From assembly GCA_031258265.1 (NCBI GenBank), contig JAIRNB010000028.1, positions 1 to 32,026 on the forward strand: DNA of 32,026 nt, read 5' to 3'. Below the pieces are notes generated by a model that was given only the letters and a program-made list of their open reading frames with translations, ran no database searches and was not told where the DNA came from. Positions 26,851-32,026 of this stretch are shown here, in pieces (the first letter of the stretch is position 1; each line of letters opens with the position of its first letter). This DNA comes from Treponema sp. GTDB lineage: Bacteria > Spirochaetota > Spirochaetia > Treponematales > Breznakiellaceae. Both the position numbers and the translations under genes were made by a program.

Positions 26851-27370
26851 CCGGATTATCTAATATACAGCCTCTGGCCCTTGGCTTTTGTTCCAGCCCA
26901 AACCTGCGGTTTGGGCCGCGGCCGCACTGCCTCCGCTAAAGCGGAGGCGCATTTTTCAATTTGGGGGCATACGGAGGCGCTATGCGTAGCCGCTTTGGTT
27001 CAATAACAGCCTGCCGGCATGGGGCGAAGTAATTGCCCTGGTAAGGGGCGTTAAGGAAAAAATGTAACACCCGCCCGGCGCAGGGCAACTGTACTTATCC
27101 CGGCCAAATGCAAGCCCGGCTTTAGGCGGGCGGGCGCGCCGCGGGGCCGGCTGTGATAGACGTATACGTTTTTGCAAAGCAAAAACGTAAAGCCCAAAAA
27201 TGGCATGGATGCCATTTTTGGGCCGCAAACGAAGTTTGCGCGCGCAAGGGATTGTAGGGGCGCGCAGCCCCGAAGGGGCTGGAGCGTTCCCGGAGCGAAG
27301 CGCAGGGAATGAAGCGTAAGCGGAACCCCGAAAAGCCCGGTTTCCGGCGCACAGCGCCGGAAATGCGCCC
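26851..27370 (+). repeat. Dispersed palindrome-rich intergenic element, copy D (upstream of clpS)
   Basis: TTGGCTTTTGTTCCAG[stem]..GCACTG CCTCCGCTAAAGCGGAGG CGCATTTTTCAATTTGGGGGCATACGGAGGCGCTATGCG; ACGTTTTTGCAAAGCAAAAACGT; GCCCAAAAATGGCATGGATGCCATTTTTGGGC; ATGCGCCC. Confidence 0.85.
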
Positions 27371-27458
27371 AAATACACAGAAAAAGCTTTGTACTGTAAT
27401 CGCCGAAAGGGAAGCCCTGTCCATTGTCCAACGGCCTTTTTTCGGCTATGATGATTCT

Positions 27459-27770
27459 ATGGCCGGGTTGGAAAAAATCGGCGTGAGGCCCTCCTCCCGG
27501 AAGGAGGAAAAGCTCAAGGAACCGGAAGATTACCGGGTCATTTTGCTTAACGATAATTATACCACCATGGAATTTGTGGTGGCGGTTTTGATTTCGATTT
27601 TTCAAAAGAACGAGGGCGAGGCGAAGCGGATTATGCTGGATGTACATCGTAAGGGCCGTGGGACGGTGGGGTTCTACCCTTGGGATATAGCCAGAACCAA
27701 GGCTGAACAGGTCCATGCGGAAGCGGGACGGAGAGGATTTCCCCTGCGTTGTGTTGTTGAACAGGCCTAG
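27459..27770 (+). CDS. clpS: ATP-dependent Clp protease adaptor ClpS
   Basis: YRVILLNDNYTTMEFVVAVLISIF...MLDVHRKGRGTVGFYPWDIARTKAEQV; start taken as MAGLEK at 27459. Confidence 0.96.
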   Translation: MAGLEKIGVRPSSRKEEKLKEPEDYRVILLNDNYTTMEFVVAVLISIFQKNEGEAKRIMLDVHRKGRGTVGFYPWDIARTKAEQVHAEAGRRGFPLRCVVEQA

Positions 27771-27804
27771 AAGGGGTAGAATTGCTTAGTTTGGGAGAAA
27801 CTCA

Positions 27805-30339
27805 ATGAAAATCTCTGGTCATGTACAGGCGATTATTAACGCTGCTTATAACGAGGCCAAAGGACGGAATCACGAATATTTAACCCCTGAGCATGTCCTT
27901 TACGCGGCCCTTGGCTTTGAGGAAGTTCAGGGAGTGCTTTCCGCCTGCGGGGCGAATCTGAATCAGATTCGCAGCGAAATGGAAAACTATTTTGAGCAGA
28001 AGATTCCGGTTATCGACGATACCGAACCTACCCAAACGGTGGGTTTTCAGAGCGTTATTGAGCGGGCCGTGCTTCAAAGCCAGTCTTCCCAAAAGGATAT
28101 GCTGGATGTGGCGGATATTCTGGTTTCCCTCTTTGACGAGGAGCTGACCTACTGTTCTTATTATCTAAAAAAGGCCGGTGTCAAACGTCTTGAGCTTCTC
28201 AATGTCCTTTCCCACGGCTATGACGGCGACAGCTCCCATGTTTTCGATTTTGGCAAGGTCCGCCACGGCCACGAAACGGAGGGGGGGGGTAAATACGGGG
28301 GGAACGAGGAAGACCCGGGGGAGGCTCAAAAGGCCCGGGGGAATAAACGGAGCGCCCTGGAGCGCTATGCCACGGAACTTACCTCCCTGGCCCGGGAAAA
28401 CAAGCTGGAACCGGTTATTGGCCGGGAGGCGGAGCTGGACCGGACTATCCAGGTTCTCTGCCGCCGGCTTAAGAACAACCCCGTCCATGTGGGGGATTCG
28501 GGGGTGGGGAAGACCGCCATTACCGAGGGTCTGGCCCAGCGGATCGTGGCGGGCAAGGTGCCTCCCACCCTGAAGAATTTTTCGATTTATTCCCTGGACA
28601 TGGGGGCCCTGGTGGCGGGGACCAAGTACCGGGGGGATTTTGAGGAGCGGATCAAGCGGGTAATAGAGGAAATGCTGAAAAAAGAACGGGCTATCCTCTT
28701 TATCGACGAAATTCACACCCTGGTGGGGGCCGGTTCGGTCTCCGGCGGGGCCCTGGACGCCTCCAACCTGCTGAAACCGGCCCTGACCAGCGGTAAGATC
28801 CGCTGTATCGGCTCCACCACCCATGAGGAATACGGCAAATTCTTCGATAAGGACCGGGCCCTGTCCCGGCGTTTCCAAAAGATCGACATTAATGAACCCA
28901 GCCAGTCCGATGCCGTTAAGATTCTCCAGGGGCTTAAATCAAAGTACGAAGAATACCACCATGTCCGCTACAGCGATGAGGCGGTGGAGGGGGCGGTGCG
29001 GCTTTCCGCCCAGTTCATAACCGAGCGGCGTCTGCCGGATAAGGCTATTGATGTTATTGATGAGGCCGGGGCCTTTGCCCGGATCGAGGCGTACAAAAAA
29101 GACGCGGAGACCCATGAAAAATTCCGGGAGAACCTGACGGCGGAGGGGGAAGATGCCTATTTTGAAGAAAGTACCCGGCCGCCGGATTCGGTTCCTTACC
29201 GCAATGCCCGCGAGGCCGGAAAGAATACTATCCAGGAAGGGACTGTGGAAATCGTGGAAGTGGGGCTTCCGCTTATCGAAACCGTGGTCTCCAGAATCGC
29301 CCGAATCCCCGAGCGTTCCGTGGGGGAAACTGAAAAGGATAAACTGCGGGAACTGGAAACGGGGCTGCGGGGCCGGATCTTCGGCCAGGATGAAGCGGTG
29401 GCCGCGGTGGTGCAGTCGGTTAAACGCAGCCGGGCGGGTTTCCGGGCCGAGGGCAAACCGGTAGCCAACTTCCTCTTTGTGGGGCCCACGGGGGTCGGCA
29501 AAACGGAGCTGGCCCGGCAGTTGGCGGATATTCTGGGGATCGTTATCCACCGCTTCGATATGAGTGAATACCAGGAAAAGCATACCGTATCCCGGCTTGT
29601 GGGGGCCCCCCCCGGTTATGTGGGTTACGAGGAGGGGGGACTCCTGACCGACGCCATCCGCAAGCAGCCCCACGCGGTGGTCCTTCTGGATGAGATCGAA
29701 AAGGCCCATCCGGACATTTACAATATCCTTCTGCAGATCATGGACTATGCCACCCTGACGGATAACAATGGCCGTAAGGCGGATTTCCGCAATGTGATTC
29801 TGATCATGACCAGTAACGCCGGGGCCAGAGACATCGGCAGGGGACTTATCGGCTTTGGGGATCGCCGGGTGGATGAATCCGCGGTAAAAGACGCGGTGGA
29901 AAAGATATTTACCCCTGAATTCCGGAACCGCCTGGACGCGGTGGTCCGCTTCGGACACCTTTCCCGGGAGATCATGATCAGCATTGTCAACAAAGAGCTG
30001 GATTCCTTTAAGGCCCAATTAACGGAGAAGAAGGTTCGGCTCCAGGTTACCGGGGCCTGTGTGGAGCGGCTGGCGGAAGAGGGTTACAGCCGGGAATTTG
30101 GTGCCCGGAATGTGGGAAGGTTAATCGAGGACAAGATCAAGGGGTTCTTTGTGGACCTGGTACTCTTTGGGGAACTTAGCTCCGGCGGCAGCGCCCAGGT
30201 GGATTACCGGGATGGTGAATACAAGCTGGACCTTTTAACCCAGGGTCCCCTGCCCCAGGATACGGAGGAACTTCTGGCAAACCAGGGGGGCGGGGGTCCC
30301 CGGAAAACCCTCCCCGAAACGCCGGAAAGGATCAGCTAA
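27805..30339 (+). CDS. clpA: ATP-dependent Clp protease ATP-binding subunit ClpA
   Basis: [65 protein letters not shown]. Confidence 0.97.
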   Translation: MKISGHVQAIINAAYNEAKGRNHEYLTPEHVLYAALGFEEVQGVLSACGANLNQIRSEMENYFEQKIPVIDDTEPTQTVGFQSVIERAVLQSQSSQKDMLDVADILVSLFDEELTYCSYYLKKAGVKRLELLNVLSHGYDGDSSHVFDFGKVRHGHETEGGGKYGGNEEDPGEAQKARGNKRSALERYATELTSLARENKLEPVIGREAELDRTIQVLCRRLKNNPVHVGDSGVGKTAITEGLAQRIVAGKVPPTLKNFSIYSLDMGALVAGTKYRGDFEERIKRVIEEMLKKERAILFIDEIHTLVGAGSVSGGALDASNLLKPALTSGKIRCIGSTTHEEYGKFFDKDRALSRRFQKIDINEPSQSDAVKILQGLKSKYEEYHHVRYSDEAVEGAVRLSAQFITERRLPDKAIDVIDEAGAFARIEAYKKDAETHEKFRENLTAEGEDAYFEESTRPPDSVPYRNAREAGKNTIQEGTVEIVEVGLPLIETVVSRIARIPERSVGETEKDKLRELETGLRGRIFGQDEAVAAVVQSVKRSRAGFRAEGKPVANFLFVGPTGVGKTELARQLADILGIVIHRFDMSEYQEKHTVSRLVGAPPGYVGYEEGGLLTDAIRKQPHAVVLLDEIEKAHPDIYNILLQIMDYATLTDNNGRKADFRNVILIMTSNAGARDIGRGLIGFGDRRVDESAVKDAVEKIFTPEFRNRLDAVVRFGHLSREIMISIVNKELDSFKAQLTEKKVRLQVTGACVERLAEEGYSREFGARNVGRLIEDKIKGFFVDLVLFGELSSGGSAQVDYRDGEYKLDLLTQGPLPQDTEELLANQGGGGPRKTLPETPERIS

Positions 30340-31038
30340 ATGGGCCGCCGGTTTTTCCCCGGCCCCGATCCTTCCTTTCCCTACCTTGACGAAAACCGCC
30401 GTTACCGTTTTCCCGATCCGGCTTTGGGCAAGGGGGACATTATCGCCGTTGGCGGAAACCTTTCCCCCGGGATGCTCCTTTCCGCCTATGAACAGGGGAT
30501 CTTCCCATGGTACAACCCGGGGGACCCTATCCTCTGGCAATCCCCGGACCCCCGCTTCATAATCTTTCCTGAAAAACTCCACATCTCCGCCAGTATGCGA
30601 AAGGTCCTTACACAGGAAAAATTCACCGTCACCTTTGACCGGGATTTTCCCGCCGTTATCAGGGGCTGCGCCGCCGTGGAACGCCCCGGCCAGGAGGGGA
30701 CCTGGATCAGCGAGGATATTATCGGCGCCTATACAGAACTCCACCGCCTGGGTTGGGTCCATTCGGCGGAAAGCTGGCTGGAGGGGGAACTGGCGGGGGG
30801 CTGCTACGGCATTAGGCTGGGGGCGGTGTTCTGCGGGGAATCCATGTTCGCCCGGCGGAGTAACGCCTCTAAAGCGGCCTTTCTTAGCCTGGCCCGCTCC
30901 CTCTTTGCCGGCGGGCTCCGCTTTATCGACTGCCAGATCCCCACGGAACACCTGCGCAGCCTGGGGGGAGAAGAAATAAGCCGCCCCCGTTTCCTTAAAC
31001 TGCTCAGGGAAACCCTGGGCCGGGGGGCGCTGGTATGA
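30340..31038 (+). CDS. aat: Leucyl/phenylalanyl-tRNA--protein transferase
   Basis: GIFPWYNPGDPILWQSPDPRFI; GGCYGIRLGAVFCGESMFARRSNASKAA; IDCQIPTEHLRSLGGEEISR. Confidence 0.97.
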   Translation: MGRRFFPGPDPSFPYLDENRRYRFPDPALGKGDIIAVGGNLSPGMLLSAYEQGIFPWYNPGDPILWQSPDPRFIIFPEKLHISASMRKVLTQEKFTVTFDRDFPAVIRGCAAVERPGQEGTWISEDIIGAYTELHRLGWVHSAESWLEGELAGGCYGIRLGAVFCGESMFARRSNASKAAFLSLARSLFAGGLRFIDCQIPTEHLRSLGGEEISRPRFLKLLRETLGRGALV

Positions 31039-31081
31039 AGAAGGGGCAAGGTCTTTCGCCTATTCGATTTTTTAAGCGGCG

Positions 31082-31111
31082 GCTGTTCAAAAACTGAAGT
31101 TTTTGAACAGC
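31082..31111. repeat. Perfect 14-bp-stem hairpin GCTGTTCAAAAACT-GA-AGTTTTTGAACAGC (copy 2 of 2)
   Basis: Read directly; see copy at 147-176. Confidence 0.85.
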
Positions 31112-31570
31112 TCTAATATATTGCCTGTGGTCTTATTTTCCGGTTACACAAAATAAATAATCCCCGCCTAAAGGCGGTGGGTTTAAACCTGGCACATGAA
31201 AAATATAAGAATGCCGCAGGCCGTGAAACGTGATACTCCTCCGGCGCTGTTCTTAATCGTCTATAACCTTTTTCCCGTTCTTATCAGTGGTGAATTTGTT
31301 TGTACCGATTACTAAAGCTCGACAACCAATGCCCGGCGGAAAAAATTATTGCTCAGGGGTTCACCCTGACGGCGCATACCTTCAAAGACAAAATGATCCG
31401 GAGCGGGGTTTGCCGATGTTTGCCGGGCCGCCTCGGTCCCCTTTCTGCGCCTTCCCTGGCACCTTTTCCTCCTGCCGGCCGGCGGGGCCCCCGGAAGTTC
31501 AAGTCTCCAAGCGCCGGGGGAAAGATCATATTGAAAACGCTGGTTTTTTAAGCGAGATTAACTTTTTCTT

Positions 31571-31652
31571 TGCGGCCAAGAAGACTTGAACTTCCATGCC
31601 TCTCGGCACCAGCACCTCAAGCTGGCGTGTCTACCAGTTCCACCATGGCCGC
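31571..31652 (-). tRNA. tRNA-Leu (anticodon GAG)
   Basis: Minus strand GCGGCCA...CCAGC-TTGAGGT-GCTGG...TGCCGAGAGGCA...GGAAG-TTCAAGT-CTTCT-TGGCCGC-A; class II variable arm; CCA not encoded. Confidence 0.95.
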
Positions 31653-31903
31653 ATTAGACGGTAAATAACCATAGCTGTTTTTTTCTGCCTGTGTCAAGCA
31701 ATCGCAAAACCAAGCTGGCAGGATGCCCATACAGGCGACAGGCAGCGGGGGGGCAGCGAGAAGACCGCAGGGGCAAACCAGGGTTTGGCACGGGGACTAC
31801 GGAACGATGTTATGATAAAAACATGCGGGTATTTGGGGAGATCTATCAGATGTTGAAGAAGGGGGAATACCACTATGGGTTTATGTGTGATCGCGGTAAG
31901 CTG

Positions 31904-32026
31904 TCAGCGCAGGGTCCCGCCGGTTTTTTTTGAGTAGATCGAAATGGCGATCATCACTAAAAGGGTAAACAGGTAGGGGATGGCCAGGATAAAGTCGGCG
32001 GGAACGTTTAAGGCGCCCTGGGCAAA
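31904..32026 (-). CDS. 3' end of an ABC transporter permease (truncated by window edge)
   Basis: Minus strand translates ...FAQGALNVPADFILAIPYLFTLLVMIAISIYSKKTGGTLR*, like the C-terminus of nucleoside/sugar ABC permeases. Confidence 0.65.
   Translation of the reverse strand, partial: FAQGALNVPADFILAIPYLFTLLVMIAISIYSKKTGGTLR

Noticed and set aside
28939-30018. 359-aa minus-strand ORF
   Set aside because: Antisense to clpA; no coding-like motifs.
31493-31595. Genomic-island att sites at tRNA-Leu
   Set aside because: The repeated T-arm sequence is inverted rather than direct, and no integrase is present.
31823-31933. Small ORF MRVFGEIYQMLKKGEYHYGFMCDRGKLSAQGPAGFF
   Set aside because: Overlaps the convergent permease 3' end, no convincing SD, no recognised family; insufficient support.
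1-32026. CRISPR array, toxin-antitoxin or phage-defence island
   Set aside because: No direct-repeat/spacer periodicity and no cas, nuclease or defence genes recognised; dispersed repeats are single palindromic elements.

Overview
High-GC bacterial window, by gene content probably a Treponema-lineage spirochaete (inference). Main blocks, left to right: (1) a family-4-like glycosyltransferase. (2) An anaerobic ribonucleotide reductase locus nrdR-nrdD-[small redoxin-fused gene]-nrdG. (3) A minus-strand carbohydrate locus: GntR/LacI-type regulator, DUF6259-like enzyme, ABC solute-binding lipoprotein, two permeases, DUF2961 (GH172-like) and DUF4185 (GH183-like) proteins. (4) An NtrB/NtrC-type two-component pair. 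(5) A housekeeping operon (PRTase, rnhB, murG, cvpA, holB-like), an oxidoreductase, a rhomboid and a TraX-like gene. (6) exoA/xth. (7) A complete Leu/N-degron operon clpS-clpA-aat. (8) tRNA-Leu(GAG) and the 3' end of an ABC permease. The standout observation is that the class III RNR appears split. The 690-aa NrdD ends just after its C-terminal metal-binding knuckle and has no RVxGY-type glycyl-radical motif. The next gene (4642..5154) is an independently initiated 170-aa protein carrying that motif (SRIVGYYRSVRNWNRGKREEYGERRLY, Gly34 at 4741-4743) fused through a Pro/Ala linker to a CPAC redoxin domain. A second signal is a family of four long intergenic elements in which a conserved backbone alternates with palindromic stems that differ in sequence but keep complementarity. 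No CRISPR array or intact mobile element was found.
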